Source: Cupidesulfovibrio sp000226255 (GTDB lineage: Bacteria; Desulfobacterota; Desulfovibrionia; Desulfovibrionales; Desulfovibrionaceae). From it: a stretch of DNA of 64,000 nt. A model generated the notes under the pieces. It saw only the letters and a program-made list of their open reading frames with translations. It had not been told where the DNA came from and did not search any database. The position numbers were made by a program, and so were the translations under genes. The stretch spans positions 4,068,522-4,132,521 of the forward strand of contig NZ_AP036014.1 of assembly GCF_003402415.2 (NCBI RefSeq). The letters are read 5' to 3'. Within the stretch, counting starts at the first letter, position 1, and each line of letters begins with the position of its first letter. Shown here piece after piece: positions 6,900 through 15,801 of the stretch.

Positions 6900-9230
6900 A
6901 TGCGTACCCACAACCTTGGCTTTCCGCGCATCGGCGGCAACCGTGAACTGAAAAAGGCCGTCGAGGACTACTGGAAAGGCGCGGCCACGCGCCAGCAACT
7001 GGAGAACGCCGCGCGCGCCATCCGCCTGCGCAACTGGACCCTCCAGCGCGAGGCGGGCATCGACGTGGTGCCCGTGGGCGACTTCGCCCTGTACGACCAC
7101 ATCCTGGACGCCGCCCTGCTGCTGGGCGTGGTGCCCCCGCGCTTCCGCCACGGCGACGCGCCCCGCGACATCGACCTGATGTTCCGCATGGCCCGCGGCC
7201 AGGGCGGAGAGCACCCCGTGTCCCCGCTGGAAATGACCAAGTGGTTCGACACCAATTACCACTACCTGGTCCCGGAACTGGACGCGGCCACCACCTTCGC
7301 GCCCGAGGCCGCCCCCCTGCTGGCCCACATCGACGAGGCGCTGGCGGCGGGCTTCACCCCCAAGGCGGTGCTGCCCGGCCCCATGACCTTCCTGTGGCTG
7401 TCCAAGCGCGTGGACGGGGGCACCCGCTGGTCGCTGCTGCCCGCCCTGCTCGACGCCTACGGCGCGCTGCTGCGGCAGGTGGCCGCCCGCTGCCCGCTGA
7501 TCCAACTGGACGAACCCATCCTGTCTTTGGATCTGGCCGATGACATCCGCTCGCGCTTCGTGCCCGCCTATGCCCGGCTGCGCGTGGCCGTGCCGGACGC
7601 CACCCTGCTGCTGGCCAGCTACTTCGCCCCGGTGGGCGACAATCTGCCCGTGGCGCTGTCCCTCCCTGTGGACGTGCTGCACCTGGACCTGGTGCGCGGG
7701 CCGGAAGACCTGGCCCCGGCGCTGGACATCCTGGCCCGCGCGCCCCAGAAACCGACGGGCGACCCCGCGTTGCCGCAATCCGGCATTGCGCTTTCCCTGG
7801 GCGTGGTCAACGGCCGCAATGTCTGGCGCGTGGATGCCGACTCCGCCGCCTCGCCGGTGCGCGCCGCCGTGGCAGCCCTTGGCCCGGACCGGGTGTGGGT
7901 GGCCCCGTCCTGCTCGCTGCTGCACAGCCCCGTGGACCTCGACGCGGAAACCGGGCTGGACCCGGAAGTGGCGCAATGGCTGGCCTTTGCCAAACAGAAA
8001 TGCGCCGAAGTGCGCCTGGTGGCCGACATGTGCGACCTGAACGGCCGCGCCGACGCGCCGGAGACCGCCGCCGCCCTGGCCCGCAACCGGGCCGCCTTGG
8101 TCGCCCGCGCCGCAAGCCCGGCCATCCACGACCCTGCCGTGGCCGCACGCGTGGGCACCGTCACCCCGGAAATGGGCTGGCGCGCCACGCCCTACACCGC
8201 CCGCATCGCTGCCCAGCGCGCCGCGCTGCGTCTGCCCCAGCTGCCCACCACCACCATCGGCTCGTTCCCCCAGACAGCCGACATCCGCGCCCAGCGCCGC
8301 AAGCTGCGCACCGGCCAGATCACCGAGGCCCAGTACGACGCCGCCATGCGCGAGGCCATCGCCACCGCCGTCCGCGAGCAGGAGGCCCTGGGACTGGACG
8401 TGCTGGTGCACGGCGAGCCGGAGCGCAACGACATGGTCGAATACTTCGGTGAGCAGTTGCGCGGCTTCTGCATCACCGCCAACGGCTGGGTGCAAAGCTA
8501 CGGCACCCGCTGCGTCAAGCCGCCCCTGCTCTACGGCGACGTCTCGCGGCCCGGCCCCATGACCGTGCGCTGGATCACCCATGCCCAGTCGCTCACCGCC
8601 AGGCCGGTCAAGGGCATGCTTACCGGCCCCGTCACCATCGCCTGCTGGAGCTTCGTGCGAGACGACGTGCCCCGGCCCGTGGTGTTCCGCCAGCTGGCCC
8701 TGGCCATTCGCGACGAAGTGGCCGACCTGGAGGCCGCTGGCATTGGCGTCATCCAGATCGACGAGCCCGCCCTGCGCGAGGGGCTGCCCCTGCGCCGAGC
8801 CGCCCACGCCGCCTACCTGGACGCCGCCGTGGGCGCGTTCCGCCTGGCTTCGTCCGGCGTGCGCGACACCACCCAGATCCATACCCACATGTGCTACTGC
8901 GACTTCCACGACATCATCGACCATGTGGCCGCCCTGGACGCCGACGTCATCAGCCTGGAAGCCAGCCGGAGCCGCATGGAACTGCTGGAGGTCTTCGCCA
9001 CCCACGCCTACCCCAACGAGGTGGGCCCCGGCGTGTACGACATCCACAGCCCGCGCGTGCCCTCCATCGACGAAATGGAAACCCTGCTCCGCGCCGCCGC
9101 CCGCGTCCTGCCCCTGGACCGGCTGTGGGCCAACCCCGACTGCGGCCTGAAAACCCGCGACTGGCCCGAAACCCGCGCCAGCCTCGCCCACCTCGTGGCC
9201 GCCGCCGCACGGGTGCGGGGCAACGCGTAG
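6900..9230 (+). CDS. metE: Cobalamin-independent methionine synthase MetE
   Basis: Transfers the methyl of methyl-tetrahydropteroyltriglutamate to homocysteine, zinc-dependent, cytoplasmic. Start 6900 gives MRTHNLGFPRIGGNRELKKA, the conserved N-terminus, and 776 residues, the normal length; GGAGGT lies at 6890-6895, closer than usual (4 bases), which could matter for translational control. Seen: HTHMCYCDF with zinc-binding His/Cys and ANPDCGLKTR with the C-terminal zinc Cys. The frame is open upstream through the riboswitch, but that part is not protein-like. Expression is predicted to respond to B12 (riboswitch) and to a second signal through the palindrome at 6474-6503. Ends at a GC hairpin. 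Confidence 0.95.
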   Translation: MRTHNLGFPRIGGNRELKKAVEDYWKGAATRQQLENAARAIRLRNWTLQREAGIDVVPVGDFALYDHILDAALLLGVVPPRFRHGDAPRDIDLMFRMARGQGGEHPVSPLEMTKWFDTNYHYLVPELDAATTFAPEAAPLLAHIDEALAAGFTPKAVLPGPMTFLWLSKRVDGGTRWSLLPALLDAYGALLRQVAARCPLIQLDEPILSLDLADDIRSRFVPAYARLRVAVPDATLLLASYFAPVGDNLPVALSLPVDVLHLDLVRGPEDLAPALDILARAPQKPTGDPALPQSGIALSLGVVNGRNVWRVDADSAASPVRAAVAALGPDRVWVAPSCSLLHSPVDLDAETGLDPEVAQWLAFAKQKCAEVRLVADMCDLNGRADAPETAAALARNRAALVARAASPAIHDPAVAARVGTVTPEMGWRATPYTARIAAQRAALRLPQLPTTTIGSFPQTADIRAQRRKLRTGQITEAQYDAAMREAIATAVREQEALGLDVLVHGEPERNDMVEYFGEQLRGFCITANGWVQSYGTRCVKPPLLYGDVSRPGPMTVRWITHAQSLTARPVKGMLTGPVTIACWSFVRDDVPRPVVFRQLALAIRDEVADLEAAGIGVIQIDEPALREGLPLRRAAHAAYLDAAVGAFRLASSGVRDTTQIHTHMCYCDFHDIIDHVAALDADVISLEASRSRMELLEVFATHAYPNEVGPGVYDIHSPRVPSIDEMETLLRAAARVLPLDRLWANPDCGLKTRDWPETRASLAHLVAAAARVRGNA

Positions 9231-9253
9231 CGAAAAAAATCGCTGAAGAGTAA

Positions 9254-9320
9254 CCGGGGGAAGGGACCCTTTGGAAAGGGTCTCCTTCCCCCGGACCCCC
9301 ATCCCCCCAAACTTTTCATC
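9254..9320 (+). repeat. GC-hairpin repeat family, copy 4 (metE terminator)
   Basis: CCGGGGGAAGGGACCCTTT (9254-9272), loop GG, complementary arm 9275-9294 with one bulge, then the flank GGACCCCCATCCCCCC..ACTTTTCAT. This is the uninterrupted form of the family. Confidence 0.75.
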
Positions 9321-9384
9321 GGGTAAAATTCTTTTCCCATCCTCGTTCCCGCCAGCCTCGCTTATTGTCGTCCACCCCCAATTG

Positions 9385-9464
9385 AAAAGTTTTGGAGAAA
9401 GGGGGTGGGGGTCCGGGGGCGGGGGAAAGAACCTTCTTCAAAAGGTTCTTTCCCCCGCCCCCGG
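9385..9464 (-). repeat. GC-hairpin repeat family, copy 5
   Basis: Perfect 23-bp stem, arms 9413-9435 and 9442-9464, loop CTTCAA; flank AAAAGTTTTGG at the left end. Opposite orientation to copy 4, only 90 bases away, in the 360-bp gap between metE and the methyltransferase. No minus-strand gene ends here, so simple terminator use is not obvious. Confidence 0.7.
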
Positions 9465-9591
9465 TTCCTTCTACTTCTCCCCACCAGCCCTCCCCCCCCA
9501 CGTCCTTCCGCACCCCGCACACCCTTTCCGCGCGGGGGGTCTTGGCGTATGGTGCGCGCAAAGCGGGACGTCCAACGATACGGGGAGGCGC

Positions 9592-10398
9592 ATGAACCAG
9601 CGGTGGGATGCGGACACGGTGCGGGGCTACATGCAGTGGCTGGAGACGCCCATGGGGGCGTTTGCCGTGCGGCACGAGCAGCGGCTGCTGCACCACCTGG
9701 TGTCCGGCTGGCCCCGGCGCGGGCACACCCTGCTGGAGGTGGGCTGCGGCCCGGGGGTATTCCTGGAATCTTTCTGGGAGGCGGGGTTCGACGTCACGGG
9801 GCTGGACAGCAGCGAGGCCATGCTGGAGGCCGCGCGCGAACGCATGAACTGCCGGGCGGACTTCCACCTGGGCGTGGCGGACCACCTGCCCTTTGACGAC
9901 GACGCCTTCGACTACGTTGCCTTGCTGACCAGCCTGGAATTCATGCCCGACCCGGCGGCGGCCCTGGCCGAGGCGTTCCGGGTGGCCTCGCGCGGGGTGC
10001 TGGTGGGCTTTCTGAACCGGATTTCGCCCTACTATCCCACCCACGGCATGCCGGCGCCGGGGCTGCGCGGCTCGCTGCTGCGGCAGGCGCGCTGGTTCAG
10101 CGTGGGGTCCATGTACGCGCTGGTGCGCGCCACCGGGGTGCCGTGCTCCATCACCATGCGCTCGGTGCTGCACGGCCCGGCGTGCACCTGGCGCGAATCG
10201 CGCCTGTTCGAAATGCTGAACGGCTGGATCAGCCTTTCGCCGTTCGGGGCATACGTGGGCATGCGCATGGACTTCGGCCGCCGCATGCCGGTCACCCCGC
10301 TGATGCTGCGCACGGGCAAGGCCGCCGTCTCGCGCATCACTCCCGGCCGTCAGCCCGCCACGGGCGGATACTCCTGCCGCGAAAAGCACGCCGGATAG
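9592..10398 (+). CDS. Class I SAM-dependent methyltransferase, substrate unknown
   Basis: A 268-residue protein with a Rossmann SAM-binding fold: motif I LLEVGCGPG (residues 48-55), acidic motif II GLDSSEAMLEAA, and LPFDDDAFDYVALLTSLEFM as the post-II region, as in UbiE/type-11 methyltransferases. Start 9592 is chosen because GGGGAGG lies just upstream and the protein begins with its first helix. After the domain there is a basic, Ser/Arg-rich tail. No signal peptide. Neighbours (metE, hisS) give no pathway clue. The family is too broad to infer a substrate. Confidence 0.8.
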   Translation: MNQRWDADTVRGYMQWLETPMGAFAVRHEQRLLHHLVSGWPRRGHTLLEVGCGPGVFLESFWEAGFDVTGLDSSEAMLEAARERMNCRADFHLGVADHLPFDDDAFDYVALLTSLEFMPDPAAALAEAFRVASRGVLVGFLNRISPYYPTHGMPAPGLRGSLLRQARWFSVGSMYALVRATGVPCSITMRSVLHGPACTWRESRLFEMLNGWISLSPFGAYVGMRMDFGRRMPVTPLMLRTGKAAVSRITPGRQPATGGYSCREKHAG

Positions 10399-10440
10399 CC
10401 GCCCCGCGCCCTTGCGGCGCGCGCGTGACATTCGACGATT

Positions 10441-10469
10441 TTGACAATACCCGCCCATTGGACTATCCA
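10441..10469 (+). promoter_or_regulatory. Candidate promoter for hisS
   Basis: TTGACA at 10441-10446, 17-base spacer, TATCCA at 10464-10469, about 80 bases ahead of the hisS start. The -35 is perfect, the -10 poor. Confidence 0.4.
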
Positions 10470-10548
10470 TGGCTGTTTCCGCACCGGCGGGGCGCGGCGT
10501 GGAGTTCGCACGCCCCCTGCCGCGCGAGTCTGCATCCGGAAGCGAGCC

Positions 10549-11844
10549 ATGAGCACCAACAATTCCGACAAGACCGCCGCCGACAAGGCCACGCAAAAGG
10601 GCACGGGCGACAAGGTGGGTACCATCAAGGGGTTCGCCGACATGTTCAGCCCCGACAGCGACGTGTTCACCTTCATGGAGAACACCGCCCGCGAGGTGTT
10701 TGGCCGCTACGGCTACACCGAGCTGCGCACCCCGCTGCTGGAGCGCACCGAACTGTTCTGCCGTTCCATCGGCACCGAGACCGACGTGGTGCAGAAGGAA
10801 ATGTACACCTTCCCCGACCGCAAGGGCCGCTCGCTCACCCTGCGCCCGGAAGCCACGGCGGGCGTCATGCGCGCCTTCATCGACGCGGGCCGTCACGCGC
10901 AGGAGCCGGTCTCCAAGCTGTTCACCACCGGACCCATGTTCCGCTACGAGCGCCCGCAGAAGGGCCGCATGCGCCAGTTCCACCAGATCAACTGCGAATG
11001 CCTTGGCCCGCAGGAGCCGCAGGCCGACGCCGAACTGGTGCTGATGCTCATGACCTTCCTGGGCCAGCTGGGGCTGACCGATCTTTCGTTGCAGGTGAAC
11101 TCGCTGGGCTGCCGCGAATGCCGCCCGGTGTACCGGGCCACGCTGCGCGACTTTCTGGATTCCATCGACCGCGAGGCCCTGTGCGAGGACTGCCGCCGCC
11201 GCATCGACACCAACCCGCTGCGGGTGCTGGACTGCAAGGTGCCCACCTGCCGCGAGCTGACCGCCGACGCCCCGCGCATCATCGACCACAACTGCCCGGA
11301 ATGCCGCAGCCACTTCGACACGGTGCTGCGGCTGTTCGACGCCGCGCGGCTTCCCTACGTGCTCACCCCGCGTCTGGTGCGCGGGCTGGACTACTACAAC
11401 CGCACCACCTTCGAGGTGGTGTCCGGCTCCATCGGCGCGCAGTCGTCGGTGGCGGGCGGCGGCCGCTATGACGGCCTGGTGGCCCAGTTGGGCGGCCCGG
11501 ACGTGCCCGGCGTGGGCTTTGCCTGCGGCATGGAGCGCCTTGCCCTGATGCTGCCCGCGCTGGAGAAGAAGCGGCCCGATTTCTACATCGCCGTGCTGGA
11601 CCCGGCCGCCTCGGACGCGGCTATGCTGCTGGCGCAGGATCTGCGTGCCGTCGGCAGGGTGGGCGAGGTGTCCTTTGCCGCGCGCTCCATCAAGAGCCAG
11701 ATGCGCCAGGCCGGGCGCACCGGCGCGCGCGTGGCCCTGCTGCTGGGCGGCGACGAGCTGGCCAGCGGCACCGTGGTCATCAAGGACATGGACAGCGGCG
11801 AGCAGCGCAGCGTGCCGCAGGGTGAGGCCGTGAGCCACGTATAG
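10549..11844 (+). CDS. hisS: Histidine--tRNA ligase
   Basis: Class II synthetase charging tRNA-His. Start 10549 gives 431 residues, near the usual bacterial length; the first ~20 residues are polar and the conserved start is VGTIKGFADMFSPDSDVF. Seen: motif 2 region MFRYERPQKGRMRQFHQINCE and the HisRS-specific LVRGLDYYNRTTFEV near residue 276 that recognises histidine, plus the motif 3 region GFACGMERLAL. A Cys-containing segment (CREC, CEDC, CPEC) lies between motif 2 and the HisA box and resembles a zinc-binding insertion; I have not verified this for the family. Followed by GC hairpin copy 6, then aspS. Confidence 0.95.
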   Translation: MSTNNSDKTAADKATQKGTGDKVGTIKGFADMFSPDSDVFTFMENTAREVFGRYGYTELRTPLLERTELFCRSIGTETDVVQKEMYTFPDRKGRSLTLRPEATAGVMRAFIDAGRHAQEPVSKLFTTGPMFRYERPQKGRMRQFHQINCECLGPQEPQADAELVLMLMTFLGQLGLTDLSLQVNSLGCRECRPVYRATLRDFLDSIDREALCEDCRRRIDTNPLRVLDCKVPTCRELTADAPRIIDHNCPECRSHFDTVLRLFDAARLPYVLTPRLVRGLDYYNRTTFEVVSGSIGAQSSVAGGGRYDGLVAQLGGPDVPGVGFACGMERLALMLPALEKKRPDFYIAVLDPAASDAAMLLAQDLRAVGRVGEVSFAARSIKSQMRQAGRTGARVALLLGGDELASGTVVIKDMDSGEQRSVPQGEAVSHV

Positions 11845-11880
11845 TGCGGTGGCCAACGGCGGTCAGCACTACCCCTTTTG

Positions 11881-11938
11881 AAACGTTTGGGGGGGAGGGG
11901 TCCGGGGAGGGAGACCCTTTCCAAAGGGTCCCCTCCCC
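11881..11938 (-). repeat. GC-hairpin repeat family, copy 6
   Basis: Arms GGGGAGGGAGACCCTTT (11904-11920) and 11923-11938, one bulged A. Flank AAACGTTTGGGGGGG on the left gives minus orientation. Between hisS and aspS. Confidence 0.65.
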
Positions 11939-11998
11939 GATACGCTTTCTGCCTATTTACGACTTGTCATCCTCGGGTAACATCCAAAGGAACCGTTC

Positions 11999-13855
11999 AT
12001 GAGCGACCAGAAACTTGACGTCCAACAGGAACACCAGCAGTACATCGAACCCCTGGGCGACTGGGCGCGCAGCCATGACTGCTGCACCCTGACCGCCGCC
12101 GACACCGGGGCCGAAGTCTGCCTGATGGGCTGGGTGCAGTACCGCCGTGACCACGGCGGCCTCATTTTCGTGGACCTGCGCGACCGTCAGGGCCTTACCC
12201 AGATCGTGTTCAGCCCCGACGTCAATCCCGCGGCGCATGAGCGCGCGCACGTCATCCGCTCTGAATACGTGCTGGCCATTCGCGGCACGGTGCGTCCCCG
12301 GCCCGAGGGCATGACCAACCCCGGCATGAAGACCGGCGAGATCGAGGTGTACGTTTCCGAATGGAAGCTGCTGAACACCTCCAGGACGCCCGCCTTCGTC
12401 ATCGAGGACCGCACCGAGGCCAGCGAGAACCTGCGCCTGCAGTACCGCTACCTCGACCTGCGCCGCCCGCGCATGGCCAACAACTTCATCGTGCGCCACA
12501 AGGCCGCGCAGGCCACCCGCCGCTACCTGGACGAGCTGGGCTTTCTCGAAATCGAGACGCCCTACCTCACCAAGTCCACGCCGGAAGGCGCGCGCGACTT
12601 CCTGGTGCCCAGCCGCCTGAACCAGGGCCAGTTCTACGCCCTGCCGCAGTCGCCCCAGCTGTTCAAACAGCTGCTGATGATGTCGGGCATGGAGCGCTAC
12701 TACCAGATCGTGCGCTGCTTCCGCGACGAGGACATGCGCGCCGACCGCCAGTTGGAGTTCACCCAGATCGATATCGAGATGAGCTTCGTGGACGAGGAGC
12801 AGGTGATGGCCATGGCCGAAGGCCTGATGGCCCGCGTGTTCCGCGACGCGCTGGACCGCGAGATCGCCACCCCCTTCCCGCGCATGAGCTATGACGACGC
12901 CATGGCCCGCTACGGCGTGGACAAGCCCGACACCCGCTTCGGGCTGGAGCTGCAGGACGTCACGCACATCGTGCGCGGCTCCAACTTCAAGCTGTTCGCC
13001 ACGGCGGAACTGGTCAAGGCCATGCGCGTGCCCGGCGGCGAAACCATGACCCGCAAGGAAATCGACGAATTCACCGAGTTCGTGAAGATCTACGGCGCGC
13101 AGGGCCTGGCCTGGATCAAGATCCGCCCCGACGAATGGCAGTCGCCCATCGCCAAGTTCCTGTCCGATGCCGAACGCGCCGGACTGAAGGAAGCCCTTGG
13201 CCTTGAAACGGGCGACATCGTGTTCTTCCAGGCGGGCGCGCCGGGCATGGTCAACGCGGCGCTGGGCAACCTGCGCGTGCGCCTTGGCGAGCACCTGGGC
13301 CTCATCGACGAGACCGCCTTCAACTTCCTGTGGGTGACGGACTTTCCGCTGTTCGAGTACGACGAGGAAGAAAAGCGCTATGTGGCCTGCCACCATCCGT
13401 TCACCTCTCCCAAGGACGGCCACATGGACGTCATGGTCGAGAACCCGGCGGCGGCCCGCGCCCGTGCTTACGACATGGTGCTGAACGGCTACGAACTGGG
13501 CGGCGGCTCCATCCGCAACCACACGGCCGAAAAGCAGCGCCGCATGTTCGCGGCGCTCGGCTTCTCGCCCGAAGAAGCGGAAGCGCAGTTCGGCTTCCTG
13601 ACCCAGGCGCTGGAGATGGGTGCTCCGCCGCACGGCGGCATCGCCTTCGGCATGGACCGTCTGGCCATGCTGCTGACCGGCTCGTCGTCCATCCGCGACG
13701 TCATCGCCTTCCCCAAGACCCAGAAGGCCACCTGCCTGCTCACCCAGGCCCCGGACACCGTCTCCGCCCGCCAGTTGCGCGACCTGGGCCTGCGCCTGCG
13801 CGAAACGGGCAAGGATGCCGTCAAGGACGGCGCAAAGGAAACGCCGCAGGGCTAG
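11999..13855 (+). CDS. aspS: Aspartate--tRNA(Asp/Asn) ligase, probably non-discriminating
   Basis: Class II synthetase, 618 residues, full length. Seen: OB-fold anticodon domain (residues ~25-130), QSPQLFKQLLMMSG and RCFRDEDMRADRQLEFTQID (motif 2), the bacterial GAD insertion, and GIAFGMDRL (motif 3). In the OB fold, residue 52 is His in RRDHGGLIF and residue 104 is Gly in RPEG. In characterised bacterial AspRS, His and Gly at these two places mark enzymes that charge both tRNA-Asp and tRNA-Asn, whereas discriminating enzymes differ there. That would require a GatCAB amidotransferase elsewhere. Ends at a 14-bp hairpin. Confidence 0.94.
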   Translation: MSDQKLDVQQEHQQYIEPLGDWARSHDCCTLTAADTGAEVCLMGWVQYRRDHGGLIFVDLRDRQGLTQIVFSPDVNPAAHERAHVIRSEYVLAIRGTVRPRPEGMTNPGMKTGEIEVYVSEWKLLNTSRTPAFVIEDRTEASENLRLQYRYLDLRRPRMANNFIVRHKAAQATRRYLDELGFLEIETPYLTKSTPEGARDFLVPSRLNQGQFYALPQSPQLFKQLLMMSGMERYYQIVRCFRDEDMRADRQLEFTQIDIEMSFVDEEQVMAMAEGLMARVFRDALDREIATPFPRMSYDDAMARYGVDKPDTRFGLELQDVTHIVRGSNFKLFATAELVKAMRVPGGETMTRKEIDEFTEFVKIYGAQGLAWIKIRPDEWQSPIAKFLSDAERAGLKEALGLETGDIVFFQAGAPGMVNAALGNLRVRLGEHLGLIDETAFNFLWVTDFPLFEYDEEEKRYVACHHPFTSPKDGHMDVMVENPAAARARAYDMVLNGYELGGGSIRNHTAEKQRRMFAALGFSPEEAEAQFGFLTQALEMGAPPHGGIAFGMDRLAMLLTGSSSIRDVIAFPKTQKATCLLTQAPDTVSARQLRDLGLRLRETGKDAVKDGAKETPQG

Positions 13856-13878
13856 GCCCCGCACATTGTCTGCTCCGC

Positions 13879-13913
13879 ACGGGGGAGGAAGGCCGCGCGC
13901 CTTCCTCCCCCGT
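13879..13913 (+). terminator. Hairpin after aspS
   Basis: ACGGGGGAGGAAGG (13879-13892) and CCTTCCTCCCCCGT (13900-13913), 14 perfect pairs, short GC loop; no T-run follows. Confidence 0.55.
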
Positions 13914-14002
13914 CGCTTCGCGCCGTTCCAGCCCTTTCCTTGCCCGCACGGCGTGCTTACCGTAGGGTGACCGCATCAAACGCCCACATCACAGGACCGC
14001 CC

Positions 14003-14557
14003 ATGATCCGAGAAGTGCTGCAATATCCCGATCCGCGCCTTGCCGTCGAATGCGAGGACATCACCGAGATCACCGACGAGATCCGTCAGCTTGCCGCCGA
14101 CATGGCCGAAACCATGTACCGGCAGGACGGCATAGGCCTTGCCGCGCCCCAGGTGGGCGAGCACTGCCGCCTGATCGTGGTGGACGTTTCCGGCCCCGAA
14201 AAGCGCGAGGCGCTGATGACCTTCGTGAACCCCCGGCTGGAACTGACCGGCGAGAAGATCGACTCGGAGGAAGGCTGCCTGTCCGTGCCCGGCGGCTACC
14301 GCGCCACGGTCACCCGCAGCGACACGGTGCGCCTGACCGCCCGCGACCTGGACGGCAACGAGGTGTGCATGGATGCCGACGGACTGCTGGCCGTGTGCCT
14401 GCAGCACGAGGTGGACCACCTGATGGGCACCCTGTTCATCGACCATATCAGCAGGCTCAAGCGCACCCTGTACGATTCGCGCCTCAAGAAGATGCAGAAG
14501 AACGCCCCCCGGCCCATGCCCACGGCTGCGGCCAAGGCGCGCACGGGAGCGCGCTAG
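14003..14557 (+). CDS. def: Peptide deformylase
   Basis: Removes the N-formyl group from new proteins; metal enzyme in the cytoplasm. 184 residues. All three family motifs are present: GIGLAAPQ (43-50), EGCLSVP (90-96, metal Cys) and HEVDH (135-139, two metal His and catalytic Glu). A basic Ala/Lys-rich tail follows residue ~165. First gene of a plus-strand operon: fmt starts one base after the stop, so formylation and deformylation of initiator Met are encoded side by side, the usual arrangement. Confidence 0.96.
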   Translation: MIREVLQYPDPRLAVECEDITEITDEIRQLAADMAETMYRQDGIGLAAPQVGEHCRLIVVDVSGPEKREALMTFVNPRLELTGEKIDSEEGCLSVPGGYRATVTRSDTVRLTARDLDGNEVCMDADGLLAVCLQHEVDHLMGTLFIDHISRLKRTLYDSRLKKMQKNAPRPMPTAAAKARTGAR

Positions 14558-14558
14558 C

Positions 14559-15644
14559 ATGACAGGCCAGGACGATGCGCGGAATGATGCCGCCATGCCT
14601 GACGGCGTCGCCAAGGCTGATGGGGCACGGCCGGTGACGGAACCCGCCGCGCCGCGCGCCCCCCTGCGCGTGGTGTTCATGGGCACCCCCGGCTTTGCCG
14701 CCGTGATCCTGCGCCACCTGCTGGAATGGGACGACTGCGAGGTCATCGCCGCCTATACCCAGCCCGACCGCCCCTGCGGGCGCGGCCAGCAGTGCCGCCC
14801 GCCGGAAGTGAAGCTGCTTGCCATCGAGCACGGCGTGCCGGTGTACCAGCCCCTGAATTTCAAGACCGAGGAAGCTGTTGCGGAATTGCGCTCGCTGCGT
14901 CCCGACGTGCTGGTGGTGGCCGCCTATGGGCTGATATTGCCGCAATCGGTGCTGGACATCCCCCGCCTCGGCCCCGTCAACGTGCATGCCTCGCTGCTGC
15001 CGCGCCTGCGCGGGGCCGCGCCCATCCAGCGCGCCGTCATGGCCGGCGACGCCGTGACCGGGGTGACCATCATGCGCATGGAGGCCAGCCTGGATACCGG
15101 CCCCATGCTGCTGCAGAAGGCCATGGGCATCGGCATCGGCGACACGGCGGGCGATCTGCACGACCAGTTGGCCGAGCTTGGCGGCAGGCTGCTGACGCAG
15201 GCCCTGGGCAAGCTGGCAGACGGCACCGCCTTGGCCATACCGCAGGACAACGAGCGCGCCACCTACGCGGCCAAGCTGACCAAGGCCGACGGACTCATCG
15301 ACTGGAACCGCACGGCCGTGCAGGTACACGCGCACATTCGCGGGGTTACCCCGTGGCCCGGCGCGTACTGCACCATACAGAGGGAAGGACAGAAGGAACT
15401 GCGCGTGGCTTTGGGTCCCGGCCGTATCGGCCCGTTGCGGTCGGAGGCCCCGGAATACGAAGGAGCTGCCCCCGGCACCATAGTCGGGCTGGTGGACGAA
15501 CAGTTGGCCATCGCCTGCGCCGACCGGCTGTACCTTGTGGATTCCATCCGTCCGGCGGACCGCAAGCCCATGGATGCCCGGGCCTTTCTGTGCGGCTACC
15601 TGAACGCCTGCGAATGCGACGGCGGCCTTGCCGTGTGCGTGTAG
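14559..15644 (+). CDS. fmt: Methionyl-tRNA formyltransferase
   Basis: Formylates Met-tRNA-fMet with 10-formyl-THF. 361 residues from 14559, directly after def; the first ~35 residues are polar and unconserved, the domain starting at LRVVFMGTPGFAAVIL. Seen: VVVAAYGLILPQSVLDIP and VNVHASLLPRLRGAAPI, with the catalytic Asn/His region, followed by the C-terminal tRNA-binding domain. A start nearer the domain (e.g. ATG at 14595) is possible. Confidence 0.94.
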   Translation: MTGQDDARNDAAMPDGVAKADGARPVTEPAAPRAPLRVVFMGTPGFAAVILRHLLEWDDCEVIAAYTQPDRPCGRGQQCRPPEVKLLAIEHGVPVYQPLNFKTEEAVAELRSLRPDVLVVAAYGLILPQSVLDIPRLGPVNVHASLLPRLRGAAPIQRAVMAGDAVTGVTIMRMEASLDTGPMLLQKAMGIGIGDTAGDLHDQLAELGGRLLTQALGKLADGTALAIPQDNERATYAAKLTKADGLIDWNRTAVQVHAHIRGVTPWPGAYCTIQREGQKELRVALGPGRIGPLRSEAPEYEGAAPGTIVGLVDEQLAIACADRLYLVDSIRPADRKPMDARAFLCGYLNACECDGGLAVCV

Positions 15645-15801
15645 GCAGCTGACGCAAGCGTAGCCACGGACGGCAAGGCATCTGCCTTACAGGTGTGGCG
15701 GCCCAGCGGCGCACTCCGGCCTCGCCCCGCCCCCGGACCATATCCGAATAGCACCGGCAGCGCGTTTCCAACCCTTTCCGCATTCCGCAACCACGAAAGC
15801 C

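Noticed and set aside
6879..9302. 807-residue open frame opposite metE
   Set aside because: GC-skew shadow of metE codons: very rich in Gly/His/Ala/Val, no domain.
9316..11856. 846-residue open frame opposite the methyltransferase and hisS
   Set aside because: Spans two genes and intergenic hairpins; no protein-like segments.
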